Assembly: GCA_013003215.1 (NCBI GenBank)
Contig: JABDKD010000134.1
Coordinates: 1 to 64,000, forward strand
From: Pyrinomonadaceae bacterium
GTDB lineage: Bacteria > Acidobacteriota > Blastocatellia > Pyrinomonadales > Pyrinomonadaceae
Length of the DNA: 64,000 nucleotides
Reading direction: 5' to 3'
Under the pieces are notes generated by a model. The model made no database searches and was not told the origin of the DNA. It worked only from the letters and a program-made list of their open reading frames with translations. This document shows positions 16,609-26,422 of the stretch, in pieces. Position 1 is the first letter of the stretch. Each line of letters opens with the position of its first letter. The position numbers were made by a program, and so were the translations under genes.

Positions 16609-19600
16609 AATTTCTCGATTTACTAAAAGAAAAGATTGTCGTCTTTGACGGTGCGATGGGGAGCAGCCTCCAGGCGCAGGAACTCTCGATCGATGACTGG
16701 GGCGGGCCGGAGTTTGAGAACTGCTCAGAAAATCTTCTCTATACAAAGCCTGAGGCAATCGAAAAGGTGCACGTTGGATTCCTGGAGGCCGGGGTCGATG
16801 TCATTGAAACCAATAGTTTTGGCGGCAGCGGTGTAGTGCTTGCAGAGTTCGGAATCGAGGAAAAGACCTACGACGTCAACAAACGAGCCGCCGAAATGGC
16901 AAAACGCATTGCGTTGGACTTTTCGACGAGCGATCAAACGAGATTTGTAGCCGGCTCAATCGGCCCTGGCACGAAACTCCCGACCCTCGGTCATATCACC
17001 TATCGGGACCTCAAGGCAGCCTATGTCGACCAGGTACGCGGCCTCCTTGACGGCGGTTCGGATCTCCTGATCGTCGAGACCTGCCAGGACCTTTTACAAA
17101 CCAAAGCAGCACTGGCCGCGATCTTTGATCAATTCGAGGAACGAAAGACAAGACTACCGGTGATAGCGCAGGTGACGATCGAGACATTCGGCACGATGCT
17201 CAACGGAACTGAGATCGGCGCCGCTCTCGCAGCGCTCGATCCATTCCCGATCGATCTCATAGGTATGAACTGCGGCACCGGTCCGAAGCAAATGGCAGAA
17301 TCGCTCAAGTATCTGTGCGATCATTCCGAGATTCCCGTATCGGTATTGCCAAACGCGGGACTGCCTGAAGTGAAAGATGGCAAACAACACTACGACGAAA
17401 CTCCCGAAAGCTTTACCGACCAGGTAGTTCATTTTGCAGAGGACTACGGTGTGAATGTCGTTGGTGGTTGCTGCGGAACTACCTCCGAACACATCGAGAT
17501 GCTGGTGCGCCGCGTGTCCAGGCTGTCACCAAAACAAAGGGACGCCTCGCTGGAACCTTCGGCATCTTCGATCTATTTCCGACAACCATACACCCAGGAC
17601 GCATCTTTTCTGATCGTCGGCGAGAGGGTCAACGCTTCGGGTTCACGCAAAATGCGCAGGTTACTCGACGCCGAAGACTGGGACGGTCTTGTCGCACTCG
17701 CAAAAGAGCAGGAACGTGAGGGCTCTCATATACTCGATGTAAACGTCGATTTTGTCGGCCGTGACGGCGTTGCGGATATGCACGAACTCGTTTCAAGGCT
17801 TGCCACAAATGTGAAGATCCCGCTCATGCTCGACTCGACAGAGTGGGAAAAGATGGAAGCTGGCCTGGAACACGCCGGCGGAAAGTGCATCCTCAATTCA
17901 ACGAATTACGAGGATGGTGAACCGAGGTTTTATAAGGTTTTGGAGCTTGCCCGGGAGTTCGGGGCCGCAGTTGTGATCGGTCTTATCGACGAGGATGGCA
18001 TGGCGCGGAGTGCCGAAGACAAGCTCAAGATTGCTAGACGGGCTTACAAAGACACGGTCGAATTCGGGATTCCGGCTCACGATATTTTCTTTGATCCCCT
18101 CGCGCTTCCGATTTCTACCGGAATTGAGGAAGACCGGAAGAACGCTGACGAAACGATCAAGGCGATCAAGCAGATAAAGGAGGAAATGCCGGATGCAAAT
18201 GTGATTTTGGGCGTATCAAATATCTCTTTCGGATTGAATCCGGCGGCGCGCGTTGTGCTCAATTCCGTATTCCTGCATGATGCGGTCGAAGCCGGTATGA
18301 ATTCCGCTATCGTCAATGCCATCAAGATCTTACCCTTAACAAGGTTCGACGAACACGAGATTGAAGTAGCGCGGGAACTGATCTACGACAGGCGGAAGTT
18401 TGACGGAGAGATTTGCACCTATGACCCGCTGACGGAATTTACCACTCTTTTCGAAGGTAAGACTCGGAAGACCCTGAAACAGGATATTTCGGATCTGCCG
18501 ATCGAAGAGAAGCTTCAACGGCACATCATCGATGGAGAGAAGATTGGACTGGAAGATTCTCTCGAATCAGCACTCAAGAAATACGAGCCCCTGGAGATCA
18601 TAAACACGCATTTGCTCGACGGTATGAAGGTCGTCGGCGATCTATTTGGTTCAGGGCAAATGCAACTACCCTTTGTGCTTCAGTCTGCGGAGGCAATGAA
18701 GTCGGCGGTGAAATACCTCGAACCCCTAATGGAGAAGGTCGAGGGCTCGACGAAGGGTGTCATGGTCCTGGCGACTGTAAAGGGTGATGTTCACGACATT
18801 GGAAAAAACCTGGTCGACATCATCCTGACGAACAACGGTTACAAGGTGGTGAATCTTGGTATAAAGCAGCACGTGGACGCGATCCTCGATTCTGCAAGCG
18901 AACACAATGCCGATGCCATCGGAATGAGCGGATTGCTCGTGAAATCGACACTCGTCATGCGCGACAACCTGGAGATCATGAATGAGCGCGGGGACAAGAC
19001 CCCCGTGGTCCTTGGGGGCGCGGCCTTAAACAGGCGTTATGTCGACAACGACCTGATCCCGCTCTTCGAGAGTAAACTTTTCTACGCACGCGATGCCTTT
19101 GACGGGCTGAACGCGATGGATGAATTGACGCAAAAGAATGATCTCACCGCGGAGGGCGCGGAGAACGCTGAGGAAGATATTGCCAGGAAAGCCGTTGGAG
19201 CAAATAGTGGCTCTTCGATACGGGCAGCGGTAGCGACCCGCGATGCTTTTAAAGGCGAAAAAGCGGAAGACTTAGAGGATCTCGTCGGCGAAGACGCAAA
19301 GCTGGGTATCGATTCGATGAAAGACTCAGGCCTTAGCACTCGGACTTCAGGCCTCACCTCTCATACTGCAAGGTCTGATATCTCTGAGGACGTTGAAATC
19401 CCGAAAGCCCCGTTCTACGGCTCAAAGGTGGTCGAGATAAAAGATCTGACCAAAGTCTTCGATTTCGTGAATGAGACCGCGCTTTTCAAGGGCCAGTGGC
19501 AATACAAGCAGGGACGGAAAACCCCGGAGGAATACGCTAATATCCTCGAGGAAACCGTTTTTCCCAAGTACGAAGAGATCAAGGCGGATGCGATTCGAGA

Positions 19601-20204
19601 CAAACTCCTCGAAGCCAAGCTCGTATATGGATACTTCCCTTGTCAGTCCGAAGGCAATGATCTGGTTGTTTACGAGGACGATGAAAACACTGAAAAAACA
19701 AGGTTTACGTTCCCAAGACAGCCCGTTGAACAGCGCGGAAGCAAAAACCTCTGCCTCGCCGATTTCTTTGCTTCAAAAGAAAGCGGAAGAATGGATGTAG
19801 TTCCGTTCCATTTAGTTACTATGGGAAGAAAGGCTTCAGAACACTCTGCCAAGCTTTTCAAGAACGACGATTATACGAAGTATCTGCTATTTCACGGTCT
19901 TTCAGTTGAGTCGGCTGAGGCGCTTGCTGAGCTCTGGCACAAACGCATTCGGGAAGAACTGGGAATTGACGGCAATGATGCGCCCGAGATGACCAAACTC
20001 TTCAAACAGGGTTACCAGGGTTCGCGATACAGCTTTGGCTACCCGGCGTGTCCTAACCTGGAGGATCAGACCAAACTATTTGAGCTGATCCGGCCAGATC
20101 GGATTGGCGTCGAGCTTACCGATGAGTTTATGCTAGATCCTGAACAATCGACCTCAGCGATAATCCTCCATCATCCGGAAGCGAGGTATTTCAATATCGG
20201 TTAG
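16605..20204 (+). CDS. metH: Cobalamin-dependent methionine synthase
   Basis: The 1199-residue enzyme methylates homocysteine from methyltetrahydrofolate via methylcobalamin. Domains run in order: homocysteine-binding barrel (about 1-310; zinc ligands Cys223, Cys289 and Cys290), pterin-binding barrel (about 330-600), cobalamin cap and binding domains (about 625-840; His730 in DVHDIGKN is the lower axial cobalt ligand), and the AdoMet reactivation domain (about 945-1199; RYSFGYPACPNLEDQ). The linker between the B12 and activation domains (about 841-930) is unusually long and low-complexity, and includes LTAEGAENAEE, which looks like a repeat that inserted in frame. The ATG overlaps the upstream stop. 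Confidence 0.97.
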   Translation: MKFLDLLKEKIVVFDGAMGSSLQAQELSIDDWGGPEFENCSENLLYTKPEAIEKVHVGFLEAGVDVIETNSFGGSGVVLAEFGIEEKTYDVNKRAAEMAKRIALDFSTSDQTRFVAGSIGPGTKLPTLGHITYRDLKAAYVDQVRGLLDGGSDLLIVETCQDLLQTKAALAAIFDQFEERKTRLPVIAQVTIETFGTMLNGTEIGAALAALDPFPIDLIGMNCGTGPKQMAESLKYLCDHSEIPVSVLPNAGLPEVKDGKQHYDETPESFTDQVVHFAEDYGVNVVGGCCGTTSEHIEMLVRRVSRLSPKQRDASLEPSASSIYFRQPYTQDASFLIVGERVNASGSRKMRRLLDAEDWDGLVALAKEQEREGSHILDVNVDFVGRDGVADMHELVSRLATNVKIPLMLDSTEWEKMEAGLEHAGGKCILNSTNYEDGEPRFYKVLELAREFGAAVVIGLIDEDGMARSAEDKLKIARRAYKDTVEFGIPAHDIFFDPLALPISTGIEEDRKNADETIKAIKQIKEEMPDANVILGVSNISFGLNPAARVVLNSVFLHDAVEAGMNSAIVNAIKILPLTRFDEHEIEVARELIYDRRKFDGEICTYDPLTEFTTLFEGKTRKTLKQDISDLPIEEKLQRHIIDGEKIGLEDSLESALKKYEPLEIINTHLLDGMKVVGDLFGSGQMQLPFVLQSAEAMKSAVKYLEPLMEKVEGSTKGVMVLATVKGDVHDIGKNLVDIILTNNGYKVVNLGIKQHVDAILDSASEHNADAIGMSGLLVKSTLVMRDNLEIMNERGDKTPVVLGGAALNRRYVDNDLIPLFESKLFYARDAFDGLNAMDELTQKNDLTAEGAENAEEDIARKAVGANSGSSIRAAVATRDAFKGEKAEDLEDLVGEDAKLGIDSMKDSGLSTRTSGLTSHTARSDISEDVEIPKAPFYGSKVVEIKDLTKVFDFVNETALFKGQWQYKQGRKTPEEYANILEETVFPKYEEIKADAIRDKLLEAKLVYGYFPCQSEGNDLVVYEDDENTEKTRFTFPRQPVEQRGSKNLCLADFFASKESGRMDVVPFHLVTMGRKASEHSAKLFKNDDYTKYLLFHGLSVESAEALAELWHKRIREELGIDGNDAPEMTKLFKQGYQGSRYSFGYPACPNLEDQTKLFELIRPDRIGVELTDEFMLDPEQSTSAIILHHPEARYFNIG
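19140..19175 (+). repeat. Repeat-like insertion in the metH linker
   Basis: The bases around 19145-19172 repeat the unit GCGGAG with small changes and are translated as LTAEGAENAEE. I recall this 'GCGGAGG' phrase from many environmental bacterial genomes as a short dispersed repeat. Only one copy is visible here, so its dispersed nature cannot be shown from this window. Confidence 0.45.
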
Positions 20205-20258
20205 GAACGAGGTTCGCTTTGAATCGAATATAAAACAAGAGCTGACCGCTATAAGAAT

Positions 20259-21218
20259 ATGAATTTTAGACATTTTCTCTTTGCGTTCAGTCTCGTTCTT
20301 GCGGTTACGTTTTCAGCAATATGCCAGGCCTCACCGGTCCCTGCATTCGAGTCGCTCAAGGACTTCCCAAAAATACGTGATTTCACAATGACCTCCGACG
20401 GCACTGAAGCGTATTTCACGATCCAGAGCCTTTTGGAAGAAGTTACGTATATCGCCACGATGAATAAATGGCGTGGGATGTGGCTCGAGCCAAAAATCGC
20501 TTCTTTTTCGGGCAAGCACCGGGATCTGGAACCTTCACTTTCGCCGGATGGATTGAAGCTCTACTTTGTTTCGACGAGGCCCCTCGATTCCAAGGACGAA
20601 AAACCTGAAGATCACGACATCTGGGTTGTTGAAAGAAAGAAGAAAGGCGGCAAATGGTCTCAGCCCAAAAACTTAGGGACACCTGTAAATTCAAGTAAAG
20701 AGGAGTTTTATCCGTCTGTCGCCGCAAACGGCAACATCTATTTCACGCTCGAAGCAAAGGGCGTCAAGCCCGATATCGTGATGAGCAAATGGAACGGAAA
20801 CTCCTACGAAAAACCTGTTCCGCTGGGCGAAGGTGTTAACAGCGAAGGCCATGAGTACAACGCTTTTGTTGCACCTGACGAATCATTCCTCATATTTGGC
20901 GGTTATCAGCGCGCGGAAGGTTTTGGCAGCGGCGACCTTTATGTCAGCAGACGTCAACAAGGCGGAAAATGGTCGAAAGCCTTGAATTTAGGAAAAGAAA
21001 TCAACTCCGTTTCGATGGACTTCTGTCCCTTTGTCGATTTCAATACCAAAACTCTTTATTTCACTAGCCGGCGCAGCAATGTGAGTTCAAAAACGCTTGA
21101 GACTATCGATGACTTCAAGAATGCTGCCAATAGCTACGAAAATGGACTTAGCCGGCTATATCGTGTCTCGTTTGCGAAGCAGTTGGACCGGCTGATCGTT
21201 TTGGCGATAAATGAGTGA
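20259..21218 (+). CDS. Exported PD40 (WD40-like) beta-propeller protein
   Basis: This 319-residue protein has a signal peptide (residues 1-24, cleaved after ICQA). It contains several PD40/TolB-type repeats: the pattern 'SPDGLKLYFVSTRP', 'AANGNIYFTLEAKG', 'APDESFLIFGGYQ' and 'NTKTLYFTSRRS' recurs with about 50-60 residue spacing. Such propellers are often periplasmic or outer-membrane associated and bind proteins or peptides. Single gene; no partner is evident. Confidence 0.85.
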   Translation: MNFRHFLFAFSLVLAVTFSAICQASPVPAFESLKDFPKIRDFTMTSDGTEAYFTIQSLLEEVTYIATMNKWRGMWLEPKIASFSGKHRDLEPSLSPDGLKLYFVSTRPLDSKDEKPEDHDIWVVERKKKGGKWSQPKNLGTPVNSSKEEFYPSVAANGNIYFTLEAKGVKPDIVMSKWNGNSYEKPVPLGEGVNSEGHEYNAFVAPDESFLIFGGYQRAEGFGSGDLYVSRRQQGGKWSKALNLGKEINSVSMDFCPFVDFNTKTLYFTSRRSNVSSKTLETIDDFKNAANSYENGLSRLYRVSFAKQLDRLIVLAINE

Positions 21219-21434
21219 GCGGATCTGCTCAGGAGCTCTTGTGCTCAGACATCTGTGCAAATCAGTTGGACTTCAAAACACATAAGAACATAGGCTCATA
21301 GGCTTAGCTAAGATTTTTTATTTACGTAACTTTTCAAAACCTGCTTCGGATCCTAAGTATACTATGGTCCGATGTGTTTGAACTTCAGCCGTTTTTGAAA
21401 ACACACATGTCCACCAACGAAGCGCCAGTCTTCA

Positions 21435-22979
21435 TTAGTTCAGTTCCGGCGGCTTTCGGTGTTTCGTATTCTGCTCGTAGGAATACGCAAGTCTTATGAG
21501 CGTTGGCTCCGAATACATACGTCCCAGAAACTGAAGCCCGGCCGGCAAATTCCCTTTTGTGTAACCCATAGGGACAGTGATCGCCGGCTGTCCGGTATGG
21601 GGCGCGACAACCTGGTTGTTGTCGCCCTTGTAGCCCTCCTTGAACTTTTCTATCAGTGCCGGTTTATTGTTCCAGGTCGGATAGATGACTGCGTCAAGCT
21701 TTAGTTCATCCATCCGTTTCTCAATCGCTTCCCGAAATTTAACGCGCTTCTTGTCTGTATAGGGATCCCCACAGGTTTCCGTCCCATTTCTTTCTTCAGA
21801 CTTTGCTGATTCATTGAGGCCTTCCAATGCGAAATCCGATTTGCTCCCAATCTTGATCACATCTTCCAGAGTTGCCGGTGACCCGGCGCTCACGTAGGTC
21901 TTAAAATAGGACTCAACATCCTCGCGGAAAACGTCGCACCACTGGTCCTTTTTAAGCTCATCAAAGTCCGGAACCTCCACCTTTGCAACAACTTTCGCCC
22001 CCATTCCTTTCAAATCTGTTACCGCCTCATCGAATAGCGCTTTTACCTCCGGATCGGGATCAGACTCACTCAATTCGGTCAGCACGCCAATGCGCGCCCC
22101 CTTTAAGCCATCGGCCTGCAGGTATTTCAGATAGTCCTGCTCCACCTTCCCTTCAGAACGCTCTGTGAGAGTATCAAGCGGATCGTAGCCGGCGATAACT
22201 TGAAGAACACGGGTGGCGTCCTCGACGGTGCGGCACATTGGCCCTGCCACGTCATTGCGAAGAAACAGAGGGACAATGCCGCTCCTGCTTGTAAGGCCCA
22301 AAGTTGAACGAATTCCAACCAACGCGTTGTGAGAAGAGGGTCCCCTTATGGAATTTCCGGTATCAGTGCCCAGTCCGAGAACGCCGATGTTAGATGCGAT
22401 CGCGGCGGCTGTTCCCCCGCTCGAACCCGCGGGGACATGGTCTAGGTTGTAAGGATTCCGGGTCGTTCCGTGGGTGGAGCTCTCCGTATGCATAGGACTA
22501 AACGCCCATTCCGCCATATTCGATTTGGCGAGTATAATCGCACCGGCGTCCACCAGCTTTTGCACCATGAACGCGTTCTTTTCAGGTTTGAAGTCCCTAA
22601 GGGCATTTGAACCCGCAGTGGTCGGCATTCCCCCCGTGTTGAAATTGTCTTTCACGATCATCGGAATTCCATGTAAGGCCCTTAGGACTCCCGTTTTTTT
22701 GAATTCCGCATCCAGCGCCCGAGCCTGTTGAAGAGCATTCGGGTTTACATAGGTAATAGCGTTTATCTTCCCGTTGTAATTCTCGATGCGTTCGAGGTAT
22801 TCGGCAACCAACTCTTCCGCGTTGAAATTTCCGGCCTTAAACCCTTCGTGTATTTGAGCAACCGTGAGCTCACTGATTTTGATTTCTGATTCTTCCAAAT
22901 TCGACGGCTCTCCACAACTGTTAACCAAAACCCCGAGCCCGAATAGCGCGATCGTGATCATTCCGGTCGTAATTCGCAT
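21435..22979 (-). CDS. Amidase-signature family lipoprotein
   Basis: The 514-residue protein hydrolyses an amide of unknown identity. Amidase-signature residues are present: Lys110 (PMIVKDN), the Gly/Ser-rich loop AGSSGGTAAA with cis-Ser186/187, and nucleophile Ser210 in DTGNSIRGPS. The N-terminus is a lipoprotein signal (GLGVLVNSC, Cys22), so it is exported, unlike GatA. The frame runs upstream to 23138, but that would overlap the divergent neighbour and remove the signal; the ATG at 22979 is preferred. Similar exported amidases are common in soil bacteria. It is divergent from the hydrolase-OsmC gene. Confidence 0.9.
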   Translation of the reverse strand: MRITTGMITIALFGLGVLVNSCGEPSNLEESEIKISELTVAQIHEGFKAGNFNAEELVAEYLERIENYNGKINAITYVNPNALQQARALDAEFKKTGVLRALHGIPMIVKDNFNTGGMPTTAGSNALRDFKPEKNAFMVQKLVDAGAIILAKSNMAEWAFSPMHTESSTHGTTRNPYNLDHVPAGSSGGTAAAIASNIGVLGLGTDTGNSIRGPSSHNALVGIRSTLGLTSRSGIVPLFLRNDVAGPMCRTVEDATRVLQVIAGYDPLDTLTERSEGKVEQDYLKYLQADGLKGARIGVLTELSESDPDPEVKALFDEAVTDLKGMGAKVVAKVEVPDFDELKKDQWCDVFREDVESYFKTYVSAGSPATLEDVIKIGSKSDFALEGLNESAKSEERNGTETCGDPYTDKKRVKFREAIEKRMDELKLDAVIYPTWNNKPALIEKFKEGYKGDNNQVVAPHTGQPAITVPMGYTKGNLPAGLQFLGRMYSEPTLIRLAYSYEQNTKHRKPPELN

Positions 22980-23079
22980 GCTCGAATAATCGAATACACT
23001 GCATCTGACGTCAAGTTTTGACGGGCGATTGAGATCTGGCCCGGGAATAAATAGACAGGCAAGTGTTATAAATAGCCTT

Positions 23080-24294
23080 ATGCGAAGACAAAATATCAGC
23101 TTCGAGAATTCTGACGGGGAGACGCTTTCAGCTGTCATCGAGATGCCTGTGGACCAGAAACCGCACAGCTATGCCCTTTTTGCCCATTGTTTTACTTGCA
23201 ACAAGAATTTCAGGGCGGTTCGCAGCATCAGCAGGGCACTTTCCTCGGCGGGATTCGGTGTTTTGAGTTTCGATTTCACGGGTCTTGGTACCAGTGAAGG
23301 TGAGTTCGCCGAAACCACGTTCTCGAGCTCGGTCGATGACCTGGTGTGCGCCGCCAACTATCTTTCTACGAACTACAAAGCGCCGAGCCTAATTGTTGGG
23401 CATTCGCTTGGCGGGTCGGCAGTAATCCTCGCGGCCAATGTATTGGAATCGATTCAGGCTGTGGTTACAATCGGAAGCCCGGCGGACCCGGAGCACGTAA
23501 AGCACTTGTTTGCCGGTGGTATCGGCGAGATAAACGAGGCAGGGGCGGCGACGGTGAACATAGGAGGTCGACCATTTACTATCAAGAAAGAGTTCGTAGA
23601 AGACGTTGAATCTCAAAACCTTATCGACATCGTCGGCAGAATGCGAAAGTCATTTCTGTTTATGCACTCACCTCAGGATAGAACCGTCGGGATCGAAAAC
23701 GCGGCAGCCTTGTATGGTGCGGCGAAACATCCAAAGAGTTTTGTTTCTCTCGATGGCGCAGACCATTTGCTCTCAAATGCGGACGATGGAATCTACGCCG
23801 GAGAACTTATCGCATCCTGGGCCCGCAGGTATATTCAACCCGCTGATATTCCGAACCTGTCATCAAAGGGCGATGTTGTGGCCTTTCTCCCATCCGATGA
23901 GAAGTTCACGACTGAGATAATGGCCGGAGGACACAGATTCGTTGCAGACGAGCCGGTCGGGTTCGGAGGCAAAGATTTCGGGCCCTCGCCTTATCATCTC
24001 GTCGCTTCAGGGCTCGCAGCCTGCACAGTGATGACCCTTCGAATGTACGCAGACAGGAAAGGGTGGTTTTTGGGAGATGTTTCGTGTCATGTGTCTCATG
24101 AAAAGACTCATCGCGAGGACTGCGGTGATTGCGACAATCCCAAGGCGAGAATCGATCATTTCAAAAGAGAACTGGAATTCTCCGGTGAATTGTCTGAGGC
24201 GCAGACTACCCGCCTCCTTGAGATCGCTGATAAGTGCCCTGTACACAAGACCTTAGAAAACAGCTCGAGAATCGAAACAAACCTGGTCGCTTAG
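23080..24294 (+). CDS. Alpha/beta hydrolase - OsmC fusion protein
   Basis: This 404-residue protein joins two domains. Residues about 1-255 are an alpha/beta hydrolase with Ser109 (GHSLGG), Asp200 (SPQDRTV) and His229 (GADHLL). Residues about 270-404 are an OsmC/Ohr-type domain with the two redox cysteines Cys315 (GLAACTVMTL) and Cys386 (DKCPVH), which reduce organic hydroperoxides. The fusion could first cleave a lipid or ester and then detoxify the peroxide, but the substrate is not known. The reading frame continues upstream to 23029; the ATG at 23080 is preferred. This architecture is annotated in other genomes as a bifunctional hydrolase/OsmC protein. Confidence 0.9.
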   Translation: MRRQNISFENSDGETLSAVIEMPVDQKPHSYALFAHCFTCNKNFRAVRSISRALSSAGFGVLSFDFTGLGTSEGEFAETTFSSSVDDLVCAANYLSTNYKAPSLIVGHSLGGSAVILAANVLESIQAVVTIGSPADPEHVKHLFAGGIGEINEAGAATVNIGGRPFTIKKEFVEDVESQNLIDIVGRMRKSFLFMHSPQDRTVGIENAAALYGAAKHPKSFVSLDGADHLLSNADDGIYAGELIASWARRYIQPADIPNLSSKGDVVAFLPSDEKFTTEIMAGGHRFVADEPVGFGGKDFGPSPYHLVASGLAACTVMTLRMYADRKGWFLGDVSCHVSHEKTHREDCGDCDNPKARIDHFKRELEFSGELSEAQTTRLLEIADKCPVHKTLENSSRIETNLVA

Positions 24295-24391
24295 GCTCGG
24301 CAATCCGGATATTCTCTGAAAAACAATCCGCGTTTTGTTGCGACTGCAGCAGATTGTGTATCACCGTATTTTGTGATCAAATCTTTTCCTT

Positions 24392-25522
24392 ATGAGTCAC
24401 AAAGTTTTTGTAGCAGGAACCGGTGGAATTGGTGAGGCGGCAGCGCTGCTCTTGCGGGAATGGAGCGGTGGAGAAGTTGATTTGTATCTCGGCGATATTT
24501 CGGAAGCGCGGCTGAAGGAAGCGAAAGCATTCATTACAAACCTTTCGCAGAGAACAAGCCGGGTTGAAAAGGTCATGATGGCCGAAGATGAAGTAACTGA
24601 GGACATGAGATCTGCTTTTGAGGCCTGTGAAGTCTTGCTTGACTGTGCGCCCGGAAAGCAGGCGCCGAGGCTAGCCAGGTTCGCCAGGGATTTCAAAATG
24701 CATTACGCGAACCTCACCGAGTACGTGGCGGAGACAGATGCGGTTATCGAAATTGCGGAAGGTGCCGATACCGGCTTCGTTCTTCAGACAGGTCTCGCGC
24801 CCGGTTTTATCAACGTACTTGCGAATTCGCTTTACAACGAGTTTGTGGAACGGTTCGAGAACGAAAAAGTGGAACGAATAGCGATGAAAGTCGGGGCGCT
24901 GACGACTCATGCTCACGCGCCTCATTTCTATGGTTTCACTTGGTCCCCGATTGGCGTCGCGACCGAATATGTCAAAACGGCAAGGGCGGTGAGAGATTAC
25001 AAAAGGGTTCAGATCCCATCGCTTTCCGAACGTGAAAAGATCATTATCAACGGATTCCCGTATGAAGCCGATCTGACATCCGGCGGAGCGGCGAATCTGC
25101 CAAGAGTTTTTGAAGGACGGGCGAAAGACCTCGAGTATAAAACTCTGAGACACGAAGGCCATTACGACTGGATCGACGAGTTGGTCAAGCACCTGGCCTT
25201 CGACGACGATCTTCCACAAAACCTGGAAAATGAAATGCTCGCTAACGTACCTTTGGTCGAAGACGACTTCGTGATCGCCCATTCTTCGGTTGAAGGATTT
25301 GATCTGCAGGGGCGCAAGAGAATGGTCGAAAAGGCATTTCATATCAAGCCTTTGGAGATAAACGGCCAGCACCTGAGAGCGATCCAAACGACAACCGCAT
25401 CTGCTTTGGTAGAATGTGCGGACATGCTCGCAACCAATAAATACAAGGGCGCGATTATGCAGAGCGATATTGACCCGAACGAGTTCTTGAAAGGAAATTT
25501 TGTTTCCAGGGTCTATCGATAA
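24392..25522 (+). CDS. Saccharopine dehydrogenase-like oxidoreductase
   Basis: This 376-residue protein has an N-terminal Rossmann fold (VFVAGTGGIGEAAALLL, GxGxxG at residues 9-14) and the catalytic-domain features of the saccharopine dehydrogenase/lysine 6-dehydrogenase superfamily, including LLDCAPG near 90, YANLTEYV near 109 and TGLAPGFINVLAN near 132. It probably oxidises an amino-acid-derived imine or ketone with NAD(P). The specific reaction is not evident. A PlsC-like gene follows 21 bases later on the same strand. Confidence 0.78.
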   Translation: MSHKVFVAGTGGIGEAAALLLREWSGGEVDLYLGDISEARLKEAKAFITNLSQRTSRVEKVMMAEDEVTEDMRSAFEACEVLLDCAPGKQAPRLARFARDFKMHYANLTEYVAETDAVIEIAEGADTGFVLQTGLAPGFINVLANSLYNEFVERFENEKVERIAMKVGALTTHAHAPHFYGFTWSPIGVATEYVKTARAVRDYKRVQIPSLSEREKIIINGFPYEADLTSGGAANLPRVFEGRAKDLEYKTLRHEGHYDWIDELVKHLAFDDDLPQNLENEMLANVPLVEDDFVIAHSSVEGFDLQGRKRMVEKAFHIKPLEINGQHLRAIQTTTASALVECADMLATNKYKGAIMQSDIDPNEFLKGNFVSRVYR

Positions 25523-25543
25523 TCCGATTTCCGCACGGTTTTA

Positions 25544-26422
25544 ATGAACGGGGACGACCGAAAAACGGCATTAGAGCAACGTTCCGAGGGAGTGTTGGTA
25601 CCAACGGACGAGCAGATAAATGCGCTTTCCTTAACAGAGCGGATCGGATTTCGCTTGACTCACCGCATGAACCTCGGAAATTGGAAGAGGTTTTGGGGCT
25701 TTTGCCAGCGCCATATCGGCTCACTTTGGATAAAGATCGCAACTTACAACCTGATGAACGTTTTCGGTATTGAGAATGTCGAAAACTCCTCTACCGAACG
25801 ACCGCTCCTGCTAGTTGCAAACCATCGTTCGTTTTTCGACATGTATGTTGTCTCGAGCGTAATCTTCCGGCAAACCACGAGGCCGGTGAATCTCTTCTTC
25901 CCTGTTCGTGGAAAGTTTTTTTATGACAACCCTGTCGGTTGGTATGTAAACCTGGTGATGGGTTGGTGGTCGATGTATCCGCCGTTTTTCAGGGAGGCGA
26001 AAGAGGCGAAAAAACGGGAGTTTGACAAGTTCTCGCTGCAGCGGCTGATCGAGATCTGCTCGGAACCCAAGCCGAACGTGATTGGGTTCCATCCCGAAGG
26101 TAAACGCAACCTGAGCGAAAACCCGTACGAGTTTTTGCGTGCTCAGCCCGGCGTCGGAAAAGTCATCATGGAAGCGAATCCGCAAGTGATCCCCGTGTTT
26201 ATCGCCGGCCTCGGCAATGACCTCCCGAAGCAAATCACCGGGAACTGGACCGGTGGTGAAAAGGTCCGTATCTGGTTTGGCGAACCGATCGAATTTGGCT
26301 CACTCCTCGAAGACCGCAACTCCGTGCGAACACATAAAAAGATCGCCGATTTCATAATGGAGAAAATCGGCGAGCTTGCTGAGAAAGACCGTAAGTCCTT
26401 TTCAAATCAAGGATTATCATAA
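25544..26422 (+). CDS. 1-acylglycerol-3-phosphate O-acyltransferase family protein (PlsC-like)
   Basis: A 292-residue acyltransferase with the PlsC motifs: motif I HX4D in NHRSFFD, the block FFPVRGKFFYD, and the GFHPEGKRNL motif (EG near residue 186). An N-terminal segment with amphipathic character may bring it to the membrane; no long signal peptide is present. It should transfer a fatty acyl group to a lysophospholipid-type acceptor. It lies just after the oxidoreductase gene, and its end overlaps the convergent DUF3857 gene by 16 bases. Confidence 0.88.
   Translation: MNGDDRKTALEQRSEGVLVPTDEQINALSLTERIGFRLTHRMNLGNWKRFWGFCQRHIGSLWIKIATYNLMNVFGIENVENSSTERPLLLVANHRSFFDMYVVSSVIFRQTTRPVNLFFPVRGKFFYDNPVGWYVNLVMGWWSMYPPFFREAKEAKKREFDKFSLQRLIEICSEPKPNVIGFHPEGKRNLSENPYEFLRAQPGVGKVIMEANPQVIPVFIAGLGNDLPKQITGNWTGGEKVRIWFGEPIEFGSLLEDRNSVRTHKKIADFIMEKIGELAEKDRKSFSNQGLS

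Noticed and set aside
22980-23138. Longer start for the amidase lipoprotein
   Set aside because: It overlaps the divergent hydrolase-OsmC gene and would bury the clear lipoprotein signal starting at 22979.
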